Positions 1 to 9,900 of a DNA stretch of 27,342 bases are shown here, in pieces; position 1 is the first letter of the stretch; every line of letters begins with the position of its first letter. The notes under the pieces are model-generated. The model was not told the DNA's origin, searched no databases, and saw only the letters and a program-made list of their open reading frames with translations. A program made the position numbers and the translations under genes. Origin of the DNA: Chara braunii (Eukaryota > Streptophyta > Charophyceae > Charales > Characeae); assembly GCA_003427395.1 (NCBI GenBank), contig BFEA01000204.1, positions 1,067,754 through 1,095,095 of the forward strand. The letters are read 5' to 3'.

Positions 1-1290
1 GTTCGTGCTCCGTCGCTGCCCGCCCGCGCCGTTCCCCACAATGGCCAAGTCTACTCTACGCCGAATGCCGTTCTCATCCACCTCCCACAAAAGGTTCTCA
101 TCGAAGTCNATNCCCNCNTCGAGGAGGATGTTGTGGAGAGTGCAGACGGCCACAAATTGTTGTGGCAAGGTCTCTAGGTTCGTCTTGTGGGTGCGCAAGA
201 ACAGACGCCACATGCACTTCAGTCGCCCAAATGCCCTCTCCACACACCCACGCGCCATCTTCTGCCGCGTGTCGAAGCGCTCCTCGTCAGGATCTTGGTC
301 AATTCCTCCGTACGGCTGCACGATCCATGGACAGGCAACTGGATAACCGTTGTCGCCCAGCAGGTAACCTCGCGTGACGACAACGTGCGGCAGATTCTCC
401 GGAGGTGCGTCGAACAGCTCGCCAGCTTCTGCACGCCTCCACAACTGGGAATTATATAGGACACGGACATCATGCACACTTCCCGGGTATCCGATGTGGA
501 CGTCGAGGATCCGCAGATCCAAATCCACCACCACCTGCGCCTGCACGGAGAACTTCTATTTGCGGTCGTAGTAGTTGTCCGAAGGTGCATCAGCGGGCTT
601 GTCAATGTAGATGTGTGTACAGTCGATTGCGCCGAAGCAGTTCTGGAAACCCTTGTCACGGAATGCGCACAGAATCTGCGCATGTCTACGCCCAACCGGC
701 CACTTGATCGCGTCAGGGTACGCTTGCAGCAGCGCCGAAGTGACGTCGCGGACGACCTGCAGTCCAATTGCCCTGCCGATGCCGAAGGCTGACGTGCCGC
801 TCTCGTACGCCTCTCTTGACGCCCACCTGTACAACGCGAAAGCGATCACCTGGTCCACTGGCAATGGCATCCTATAGTGCGTCACCTTCTTCTCCACGTA
901 CGCGGCGCATGCGGCTACGATCTGCCTGAACATGGCCATCGACATGCGCAACTTCTGCCGGTAGTACTCGTCTGTCGCGTTATCACAGAGGCGGAGATCC
1001 TCCCATGTTCCGCCACTCCGTCGTTTAATCCACCAACGCGGGGTCTGCCGCGAGAAAACGCCAGATGACAGCGCGGCTTACAACTGGACGATTGCCTCAC
1101 ACGTGGCCATGCAATCCGGTGCTTCGGCAATGCGCTGCAACAGCGCTCTTTGTTTTCGGAGCTGCGTCGGCATGTCGCTTGAGGACGACGACATGCCGCC
1201 CATTGTGTTCACGACGACGGCAGTAACCGCCATCGCCACCGCGTCGATCTCCTCTTTGCGTAGACCGTGCCCGCTGCCACGAACGTCCAT
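1..1290 (-). pseudogene. HARBI1-like PIF/Harbinger transposase, two in-frame stops, 3' end off the window
   Basis: This is a DDE_Tnp_4 family nuclease that would cut and rejoin the ends of its transposon. Reading leftwards on the minus strand, one continuous frame gives an N-terminal helical region (around RWWIKRRSGGTWEDL) and then the nuclease. The first Asp is in GAIDCTHI (codon 622-624), the second Asp in LGDNGYP (352-354), and the Glu in VERAFGRLK (238-240). Spacing is about 90 residues, then 38, which is normal for the family. The frame is broken by TAA at 1078-1080 and TAG at 556-558, each replacing one codon without a frame change, so this copy should not make full-length protein. I place the start at the ATG 1290-1288 because the sequence upstream in frame is low complexity; 1701 is the alternative. 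The C-terminus is cut by the window edge. Confidence 0.85.
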
Positions 1291-1816
1291 CTCTGGGAAT
1301 CGTTCTGCCCCCACAGCGTGACGCCTGCCACAGCCGCTGAAGACACGCCCGCTGCTGAACCAAGCGAAGAGAGACCACGCATGCCGGACCCGTAGATGCG
1401 CCCGCTGCCGTACGCTGCAACAGGAGATGGCGTACGCCGGAGTCGACGACACGCCCGCTGCTCTACGCTTGCACATGACAGCACACACGGCGGAGGTGAA
1501 GATGCGCCTTGCCGGAAGTTGCCCCCGCCGGTCACAACTTGCGTGGAGTCGGAAGATGGATACCCGCGCCAAATGGTTCGCCAGCGCCGTCTTCTGTACG
1601 TCGCACACTTCGCCTGGCCGTCCTCCGCCCCTGCAGCCTTGCGTCCGCGAGAATTCGAATTTGAATTTTTGAAGTTCGGGGTGACCGCGCTTTTCACCCA
1701 CCCCTCCTCACCCGCCCAAGGCCTCCGCAGTGTGTACCACGGACACCAGACAGGACCCGGCGGACATCGGTGACGCGGCTGCGTATACGAATATGANAAC
1801 NGGCCGCGNGAGACCN

Positions 1817-1925
1817 TTTAGGACNAATCCTAAAAGATGATTTTTAGGACTGCGTGTAACGACGCCGCACGAAATCCTAAAAAACCTTTAGGACTCGTCC
1901 TAAAAATTTTAGGATTCTTTTAGGA
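1817..1925. repeat. Subterminal TCCTAAA/TTTAGGA motif cluster of the Harbinger element
   Basis: About eight copies of the heptamer occur in roughly 110 bp, in both orientations, just inside the inferred terminus. Subterminal motif clusters in DNA transposons are often binding sites for the element's own proteins; that role is inferred here. Confidence 0.7.
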
Positions 1926-2102
1926 GTGTCTAACGAGACCCAAAGGATGGCAAGAAAAGACGTTGGCTCACGCATGCCAAGCGGGAAGCCATCTTGCGTA
2001 GTTGAGCAAGAATTCGAACATGGTCGCACGCGCTCATACCAAGCAAAAAAGTAAAAACTATGTCAATTGAATTTGTAATCATTTTCTTGAAGTTCCGGAG
2101 CG

Positions 2103-2230
2103 TTTTTTTTTTTTTTTGTTTTTTTTTTTTTTAACTCTACTCTTCTCTCAATTTTTCCTCACACTACCTACCTACCACTACTCATACCTATAGACATACG
2201 GGGAAACCCGTAGCATACCAGATCCGTGTT
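2103..2230 (-). mobile_element. 5'-truncated SINE, same family as 18380-18787
   Basis: A long T-run (2103-2132, one G interruption) is the A-tail of a minus-strand retroelement. It is followed by about 85 bp that closely match 18418-18498: both contain TCACACTACCTACCTACCAC, then ATACGGGGAA and CCGTGTT. Similarity stops at CCGTGTT, so the tRNA-like head is missing. Confidence 0.7.
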
Positions 2231-2314
2231 TTATTTATAGGCCGTTATTTATAGGCCATGCACAGGGGTACAACTCAAAGATGTAAATCCAAAAAGGCAT
2301 TTCCCCGACTTCTG

Positions 2315-2329
2315 AAACTTCAGAGGGGG
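2315..2329 (+). repeat. LINE target-site duplication, left copy
   Basis: AAACTTCAGAGGGGG occurs here and again right after the LINE A-tail at 11448-11462. The leading AAA of the right copy may belong to the tail, so at least 12 bp are unambiguous. Confidence 0.85.
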
Positions 2330-2631
2330 AAGGCCGGAACCCATCTCTGATCGAGGAGGGGCTGGCGGCGAAGGGGCCCGGTAGTGCTATTCCGCTGTGC
2401 TAATTCCCAGCGGTTCCAAGTGCGAGCGCTTTCGCCAGCACCAGCACTATCCGTCGTGGTTTCCGGTACTACGGAGGCGGGAAATCTGTGAAGGAATCAG
2501 CTTTCGTTCGTAGGTCTCTCCCGACTGTGTTTCCTCGCCATGGCCAAGCAAGCCTAGCAAGCCATAGCCAGTAGGCTACCAGGCATGACGTCTTGCCCAA
2601 GGCATATTCTCCTCTCACACGCAGGTATCCA

Positions 2632-2728
2632 AGCTCCTCTCTCCTCCCCCTCTCCCTAACTCTTACGCTGTGATCTCACTTCCCCAACTACGCTCCTCTC
2701 TCCTCCCCCTCTCCCCAACTCTTACGAT
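2632..2728 (+). repeat. 35-bp direct repeat in the LINE 5' UTR
   Basis: A pyrimidine-rich block beginning GCTCCTCTCTCCTCCCCCTC and ending AACTCTTACG occurs twice, about 60 bp apart (2632-2666 and 2692-2728). The copies are almost identical. Confidence 0.8.
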
Positions 2729-2898
2729 AATCTTCCTCGAATAAGTATGATAAAACTCTTGATTTGAGGGAGGAATCTTACCGTTGGCGGAGTAGGTTTT
2801 TCACCATGGGCAAGTCTCCTGAATGCTCTCACCATAGCTACGTTGGCTAGCAAGGAGGAAGGCTGCTGCCTTAGCACAACGAAGGCATGACAGGCACA

Positions 2899-3415
2899 TG
2901 CGCCAACAAGGAAGATGGGATGTGCATGGGCACAGAGAAGAAGAAACTTTGGGTATCAGGGACATGCGGCTGCTTTCTCTCCAAGAGCGACTCAGCCCTC
3001 ACTGGTTAACTCGAAGGGCATTCCTATCTCTTCGTAGGGTAACTGGGAGGGAAGGAGAAGCAATAAGGAGCGGAGGTGGCTAGAAGTATCCGGAGGAGGT
3101 GTTCACTGTGGGCATTTTCACTCAGGCCTAAGCTATGTTGGCCACCAAAGATGGATGCTGGGGCCGATACATAACGTAGACAGGGCAAACACGTATACCA
3201 ACAAGGAAGAAAGGTTGGCAGTGCAGAGACACAATGCAGAGGAAACTTTGGCTATCAGTGGCAAGTGATTGCTCCCTCACCGACCTCTGCACAACCCTCG
3301 CTGGTTAATTCCGGAGATAATAACTATACCTTCGGATAGCAACTGAGAGGGAATGAGCTACACCGAGGAGCGGAGGTAGGCAGAGGTATCCAGAGCCAGA
3401 GTACTTCGGCATTTC
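2899..3415 (+). repeat. Two diverged monomers (about 290-bp spacing) in the LINE 5' UTR
   Basis: Segments 2899-3098 and 3195-3400 align over about 200 bp. Shared landmarks in order are CCAACAAGGAAGA, GAAACTTTGG(G/C)TATCAG, CCCTC(A/G)CTGGTTAA, AACTG(G)GAGGGAA, GGAGCGGAGGT and GTATCC. Short open frames here look fortuitous. Tandem monomers in a LINE 5' UTR recall the promoter monomers of mouse L1; a promoter role here is inference. Confidence 0.7.
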
Positions 3416-4376
3416 AAGACCAAGTCGACCGGAGGACAGTACTTCAGGCGCCAAGTCCAGCAGTTTCTCCATCGCTTCAAGCGTCACAGGGCAGTTCTGT
3501 TGGAGACTAGACAAGTGAGGAAGAACAGGACTACAGCTCATACTCGTACTCTTATACGGTCCTCACATCCTTACACAGCCTACGCGGTCAAGTAATCTCC
3601 CCTCCTCTCATACCTCCTCAAATCCTCATCACACTCGAGGGTTAGCGAGAAAAGTAGAGGAAAGGAAATTCTGAATCTAAGCTGCGTTTGGTTATGCAAC
3701 AGCAATCAGAGAAAAGTGGGGTAAGATCCAATATCCCTAGCTTGTTACTCTCTCACCTGGGAAATGATATCCCCGAGTTCAGAATGAGCAGGGAATAAGC
3801 TTGATTACGTATTTTGTGAGCTGATCGGCCAGTCGGTTCGTTCACAGATCCCCTCTTTCTCTTAGATTGGCTGTAGCAGTTAAATAGTGAGAATTCCAGG
3901 CAGTCGTTGGGGATCTAGATACTGAGCTCATCTAAAGATCCACAGGGCAGACTGAGTTCTCTCCAAATCAGCTCCTCAACTGCATGCACGAGCACATGAA
4001 TTCCCCTGTAATCTATACATTAGGAAAAGGGAACTGCTCATAGGAAGGAATTTAATATTTGGGGACAATTCTGGGAAACTGCCCGCGATGTAACCGAGAT
4101 TAACGAGCGAAATAGATCGGCCTTCTCTCTGGACTTTGGCACCCACTTGGCCCGTACAGAATCGTCAGACACTCCAGATAGCTACTCGTAACTGTTGTTA
4201 AACAGGTAACTGAGTAGTAATCTTCTGAACCAGGGTCGTAGGGGAATGAAAAGGTTGGTGGCAGTTGTCTGGCCTTTTCAGAGTCACATTGGCCCAGCCA
4301 GGTTTGTTCGGGCGGGACTCAGATATCCTGATTTCAATTCAACATCACATCCTTCACCCAGAGGTTTCACGATTGC

Positions 4377-6773
4377 ATGCTGATAATGTCTTCGTCCGTA
4401 CCTAACAACGCTGATCCCTCTAAGGAGGAAAGAAAGAGGATAAGAGGCATAATTGAAGATTGTTATGATAAGGGGATTCTCCCAGAAGAGTTTGCCCCAA
4501 GTATAGTCGATTCTGGGCAGGACTTCGTCAGAGTAGTGGTGAATCAAGACTTTTACAATATCCAGGCGGAATGGCTGACTGAGCATGCTGTCTCAGTCCA
4601 ATTCGAAAACGATGCAACCTCTCTGCCTGCCTCGGTTAAAAATCGACTGATACGTATATACGAAGAAGGTTGGTCTCTCGCAGCAGAGCTCGGTGTTTTA
4701 GCCCCAAAAAGGGGAGTGTTCCACTGTGACGGGAAAAACCTGATCACATACGTGGCAAGTGCCAGGGAGATAGCCTCATGGATGATCCGAAAGGGATCGG
4801 ATTCAATAGAGCTGGATGGGAAGAAGTACTCAGTGAGATTTCGCCCATGGATGACTCAAAACGAACTATACGAATGGAATGAAGCCCAAAAGTATAGATA
4901 CTTATGGGTTAAAGCCATTCAAGTGTCGGTGTCAGTCCTGCCTCACCTGAAAGGTGCAGTGCAAAAAGCCTACGGGAAGGTTATCAAAACCCACGAAGCC
5001 TTTGCCGATCCAATCACCCCAGATCTATGGAATGTCAGGTTTGACATGGAAGTTGCAGCCAGAGTGTGGTATAAGCAGCACTTGATCATCGACATGAATG
5101 AAGACGGGTGGGTAGATCTGAACGTTGCTTGTTCAGACTCCCCGTGGTGTAAGAAGTGCCGCAGATACTTTCATACAGAGACAGATGACAACTGTCCGAT
5201 CAAATCGAGGTTCACCAACCACATAAAAACCTTCAAGGAAGCAGTCATCACAGGCAACCCCAACAAGAGTGGGGGGAATAATAAGGCAGGAGGCAACCCA
5301 AAGACAGGTGGCAGCAAACCCACCACTGAGGGTAAGCCTACCGCAGCTGATGCCGAAAAAGACAACCCCCCCGCTTTGTCGGTCAGCGGGAAGGTTAAGG
5401 GGAAAGAGCTTACCTCACCCAGGAAAAGCCTCACTGCCACAGAAAACATTAAGGACTCAGGCAACCCAGTGGTAAACGCGGAGGATGAAAACTCTGAGAG
5501 GGATAGGAGGGACGTGGTTTCTTCTGCCCCCCTGACGGACAAGGGGCAAAAAAACAAGCCAGACCGTCTCTCCAAGAATAAATCCCCGCGTATTCATGCC
5601 TGGAGACTTAAAAAGCCCATAATCCAACTGAAAAAAAAAGCAGGTAACACACCCTCATCATCACGAGACTCATCCAAAACGAAGGAATGGAAGGAAGGGT
5701 TGGGAAAAGGTGGGGAAGAGGAACGAAGGACAGATCAGAGAGGGGAGCAGGGGGAGAAGGAAAGGGATCAGGAACACTCGGATGGGAAAAGACTGGACTC
5801 AACGGAGATGGGCATGGTAAAGGACATGGACATATCCTCCTCGTCCACCTCTCCCCATCCCAAGCCCCCCCCCTCCTCCCCAAAAACCTGTTCCCCGGAA
5901 CCCCCCCAGACTGTACTCAGGGAAGTTATGCCCCAGCCAGTCACAACCCCCCCCGCGGCCGTCCCTCCCCCAGACGGTATGGAAGAGCCAAAGGATGGGG
6001 GCAGTCCAAGGGACCAGGGTTACAAGCCGGGGTTCGTGGCTACCAAGGCACTACCTACGTTTTGCGCTACTCACTCAGATCAAGCAGGGGAGATCCGTAG
6101 AAAAAAGAAAAATCTAAAAGGGAGTTCGAAGATTCACTTGGACCCCACCCAGCACATGTCATTCAGCCTCCCAGGGCCGGAGACAGGGCCCTCTAAACGA
6201 CTCAAGAATAACGACGCGATTGTTGTGCCCCAACAGGATCCCCAGGTTGCAGCTGGAGAGGGCCTAAACCTGTCTCCCGCTCGCAAGAACCAGACACATA
6301 CAAAGAAAGCTCTGAGCTTCGCACTGCCTATGAGGACCCTGTCCAGGAAGGACAAAAAATCCAAAAATATAATCCAACTGTTGATACCCCTAATATGCTC
6401 CAAAAATGATTCGGAGGCGAGGGTCCTTACTATCAAGGGCCAGGGGGGAAGGGACTGCCTACCACACATCACTGTGAAAACTCAACCCACGGAAGCAGAA
6501 ATCGTAGAAACAATGAACTCGGAGATCCTAAAAGGGCAAGGAGAAGTGGGCGGCCCTCTGCTTATCAGCATGGGTAGACACACAGTTTCCGTGAATTCCA
6601 AGGAGGTTGCACTTCTGCACATTGCAGTCTTGAGCCTAGTCTCATGGTCCCCGAAGTCAATATCCTCCAAAGCTCAGTCCCTCAGCTGGCTGGACCTCTC
6701 CCCTCTGCTGGCTGCCCGGCTACAGAGTTTGCCAAGTTGTCAGTCTCGCCAGATATCTCAGCGAGCCATGTAG
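4377..6773 (+). CDS. LINE ORF1 protein (nucleic-acid binding, zinc knuckle), probable frame break near 3' end
   Basis: The first ORF of the LINE would coat the element's RNA in the retrotransposition RNP. The 798-residue frame has a folded-looking N-terminal half (residues 1-250, containing short aromatic and charged motifs like those of plant retroelement RNA-binding domains), then a zinc-knuckle-like cluster C258-x2-C261-x4-H266-x6-C273. Spacing is looser than the classic CX2CX4HX4C. A long Lys/Ser/Pro/Glu-rich tail follows. The first ATG (4377) is used; a second lies three codons on. The last 40-60 codons of this frame look unlike coding sequence, while another frame, open from 6578 to 6952, gives a plausible acidic C-terminus (for example SSELQDSLDTEEIL). 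I infer an indel or a programmed shift between 6578 and 6640. Confidence 0.8.
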   Translation: MLIMSSSVPNNADPSKEERKRIRGIIEDCYDKGILPEEFAPSIVDSGQDFVRVVVNQDFYNIQAEWLTEHAVSVQFENDATSLPASVKNRLIRIYEEGWSLAAELGVLAPKRGVFHCDGKNLITYVASAREIASWMIRKGSDSIELDGKKYSVRFRPWMTQNELYEWNEAQKYRYLWVKAIQVSVSVLPHLKGAVQKAYGKVIKTHEAFADPITPDLWNVRFDMEVAARVWYKQHLIIDMNEDGWVDLNVACSDSPWCKKCRRYFHTETDDNCPIKSRFTNHIKTFKEAVITGNPNKSGGNNKAGGNPKTGGSKPTTEGKPTAADAEKDNPPALSVSGKVKGKELTSPRKSLTATENIKDSGNPVVNAEDENSERDRRDVVSSAPLTDKGQKNKPDRLSKNKSPRIHAWRLKKPIIQLKKKAGNTPSSSRDSSKTKEWKEGLGKGGEEERRTDQRGEQGEKERDQEHSDGKRLDSTEMGMVKDMDISSSSTSPHPKPPPSSPKTCSPEPPQTVLREVMPQPVTTPPAAVPPPDGMEEPKDGGSPRDQGYKPGFVATKALPTFCATHSDQAGEIRRKKKNLKGSSKIHLDPTQHMSFSLPGPETGPSKRLKNNDAIVVPQQDPQVAAGEGLNLSPARKNQTHTKKALSFALPMRTLSRKDKKSKNIIQLLIPLICSKNDSEARVLTIKGQGGRDCLPHITVKTQPTEAEIVETMNSEILKGQGEVGGPLLISMGRHTVSVNSKEVALLHIAVLSLVSWSPKSISSKAQSLSWLDLSPLLAARLQSLPSCQSRQISQRAM

Positions 6774-6952
6774 CAGACTGGCTGACAAGCTCGGAGCTCC
6801 AAGACTCATTGGACACAGAAGAGATCCTGAGTAAACTGTTCTCTTTGAACAGCCCAGGTGGGGAACCCCAGTCCGTTCAGCAAACGGACCCAGACCGCAT
6901 CCAAGTTCTGAGCGGCAGCGACCACAGTGATGGTCCTTCCGAACAGAATTAA
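6578..6952 (+). pseudogene. Likely displaced C-terminal part of LINE ORF1 (different frame)
   Basis: This frame opens just after a stop at 6575-6577, overlaps the tail of ORF1, and ends at 6952, overlapping the first 26 bp of ORF2. Its translation is acidic and serine rich with balanced composition and looks more like real protein than the overlapping end of ORF1. The short overlap with the ORF2 start is what an intact ORF1/ORF2 junction often looks like in L1 elements. Whether the shift is decay, sequencing error or recoding cannot be told from one copy. Confidence 0.5.
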
Positions 6953-9900
6953 GGTTGTAAGCTCGAACATTAGAGGGTTGGGAGAGACTTCCAACCGTGA
7001 GAAAAGATCAAGGTTCAACTCTTGGGTATACAACGATAACCCACACATAGTTTGTCTCCAAGAAACAAAACTGAACTCAGAAAAAATTGCCAACAGCAAC
7101 AGGTGGTGGACTGGCCCCCAATTCTGGGCCCCAGCTGACGGAACCAAGGGAGGGGTGGCCATCCTCATCCACAAGGACCTAGAAGTAGAGGTTTTGGATT
7201 CATTCTACGACCCCAAGGGCAGATGGATATGGGTGAAACTCGTGGTAGAGGAGGAGGACTGGGCAATAATGACAGTGTATGCCCCAGTGGAGTACTCAGA
7301 AAGAACGAACTTCTTCGCATCCCTCCCGACATTTATTCTAGATGTAGAAAATTTAATTATTGTCGGGGACTGGAATTCCACCCTCAACACAGGCCTCGAC
7401 TCCCCCAGTCCTACTCCCATCCGTGCGGATGCGGTAATGCTGTCTGCCCTCATGGAATCACAATGTATGACGAACGTATTCAGAACCTTAAACCCGGAAT
7501 CTCCAGGCCATACGTGGTATGGCCCCAAACCGGCCTCCCACGTTAACCCCCCCAGTAGGAGACTGGACTTTTTCTTGGCAAGGGGGGTGGTATGGGACCG
7601 CTGTTCATGGTGTGACCTGTTGAATGAGCACCTTTCGGACCACTACCCGGTGGCCATGGAAATTATAGCCAAGGATCAGTTCGACAGAGTCAGACCTCCC
7701 TTCAGACTAAACACGTCGATCCTGAAGGATCCAGGTATCCCAAACTGGGTCAAGGATCAAATATCTAGATGGATGGAGGCTAAGGACCTGTTTAGTAATG
7801 AGCAAGCCTGGGCGGAAACAGGTTTGGGAATCCTCACGGCAGCCCTCAAGGTCTTTTCTAGAATGAAGGCAGCCAACAGAAATTGGACTGAAACCTGCAC
7901 CAAAAAAGCAATAAAGGAAGCAGAAAGTAACATGGGTAAGAACCCGTTTTCCGATCATTTCTGGTCAATGAAAAGAATGGAAAACGTAGCAGCCCTTGAG
8001 ACACTTGAGCTTAAAAAGCAGAAAGACTGGCTGACCTGGCTCAAAATTAGAGGATTGGTGGGGTTCGATAGGATGACTAAGGAGACTTTCCGTTCCCTTA
8101 TCCTTAGACAAGCTAAGCCAACTCTCAGGGAGCTGCACCACCCGTTCAACCTTCAAGAACCCCTGGCCACTAGCACGGAAGTAATGTGCAGCTACGCTAA
8201 GGACTACTTCATGGACATTGTGTCCACTAGGAGACCGCTAGACCCACATGACAGGGACCTTTCAACATCGTCGAGATTTTGGGAAGGTATTCCGTCGTCA
8301 GTCCTCCCCAACACCAAGGCCGCCCTGGATCAACTATTCACCACGCAAGAACTCCTTCAAGCCGCCAAAAACATGGCAACAGGCAAATGTCCGGCCATTG
8401 ACGGTCTTCCTGTTGAACTGTTCCTTTGTGCTTGGGAGGCGTTTGGCCCATTCCTCTGCCAAATATTCAACAGCACACTCTCCTCAGGGGAACTGCCGAA
8501 AGGATGGCTAAAGGGGGTAATTTCACTCCTCTATAAAAAAGGCGATAAAAGAGAAGTTAGGAACTACCGCCCCATCTCGGTCCTCAACGTGGCATACAAG
8601 ATTCTAGCAAAGGCCCTTGCCATGAGACTGGTGGATGTCTTACCCGATTTGATAGGCATAGAACAAGGTGCCTTTGTCAAAGGTAGATCCATATTTGACA
8701 ATATTGTGTCTACCATCCAAGCTCTAGAAGTACTGGCCGAAGACAAAGTAAACGTGGCGGTGCTTCTACTGGACATGGAAAAGGCTTATGACAAGGTAGG
8801 ATGGTCATTCGTTTTCACATCCCTAGCTAAAATGGGTTTTGGGAAAGGGTTCTGCACATGGGTGAAGGCCATGTACACTGAGGCTACATCAGTTGTTTTA
8901 GTAAATGGCCGACTATCCCCTAGTTTCCCTCTGACGAGGTCCCTCAGACAGGGGTGCCCCTTAGCCCCTCTCCTTTTTGTCCCACAGCTAGAGGTCTTGA
9001 TGCACAATATCCGCACTAACGATGCCATTGCAGGTCTCAGCATCCCCCACTCCATACAATGGAAGGGGGGAGCATTGGCAGATGACCTCACAATTGCTTG
9101 TGCCAACACAGTTCCTTCCTTTCAAGCCTTGAGAGAGGTTCTAGATGAATACTGTCACCTATCGGAGGCGTCCATTAATTGGGAGAAGTCAGCTTTCCTT
9201 CTCCCTGACCCTTATGAGATATGCGTGGATTGGGGCCTTCAGAAAGTCCCATCCAACAGCTCCGACAGATTCCTAGGAATCCAAGTCTCGCTGTCTAATT
9301 GTGCAGCAACACAAGACGCCATCCTTGTAGAGAAAGTCACCGCACGTATTATGGGATGGGCAAGGAATTTTAGGCTCTCCCTTTTCGGGAGAGCTCTGGT
9401 TATCTCAACAGCAGCCTTCTCTATTCTCTGGTTCCCCTTGACGGTCCACTTGCTAGGGGAAGAGGCATACCGGAAAATCAAATACGTGGCGGCAAGGTAC
9501 CTATGGAAACCATCTGCCACAGACCTGCAGGGCTACCTAAGTAAGGTAGCCTGGGACTCCATTTGTTTCCCGAGGGAACAAGGAGGTCTAGGGATTTTAG
9601 ATCCCGGACAACAGAACCTGGCCCTACTGGCCAAATGGCCAATACTAGCAATACAGGATACCAAACTAAAACATTGGAGAGCGTTTGCTGAGTTCATCTT
9701 AATGAGGGAATGGAACCTGTCCCACCCAACACACGTATGGCTCTGCTTCTTCATCAAGTCCTTCTACAATCGACAAATTAAATCGCCAATATGGAAGAGC
9801 ATCATAACAGCCTGGAACAAGGTCCACCCCACCAGGATAGCAGAACCTAATACAAAAACTGAAATCTTGAACCAAATTATTTTAGGGAACGATTTGATCA

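Larger units (their letters stand above)
1..1941 (-). mobile_element. PIF/Harbinger DNA transposon, 5' part (runs off left edge)
   Basis: The minus-strand transposase reading frame (1-1290) is followed upstream by a subterminal region dense in TCCTAAA/TTTAGGA motifs (1817-1925) and by a probable terminus at 1941. Read on the minus strand the end begins GGGTCTCGTTAGACACTCC, in the style of Harbinger and Tourist ends. The other terminus lies beyond the left edge, so neither the terminal inverted repeat nor the 3-bp target duplication can be confirmed. Ambiguous bases (N) occur at 109-118 and 1797-1825. The stretch 1291-1790 shows no recognised domain; an open minus-strand frame continues there to an ATG at 1701 but its translation is low complexity and Arg/Ser rich. 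Confidence 0.8.
1942..2329. other. Spacer between Harbinger end and LINE insertion
   Basis: No gene is visible. It contains the SINE tail at 2103-2230, a short direct repeat of TTATTTATAGGCC (2231-2257), and at its right end the left copy of the LINE target-site duplication. Confidence 0.6.

Noticed and set aside
2898-3083. A short frame in the LINE 5' UTR as an extra LINE gene.
   Set aside because: The second monomer at 3195-3400 does not preserve the frame.
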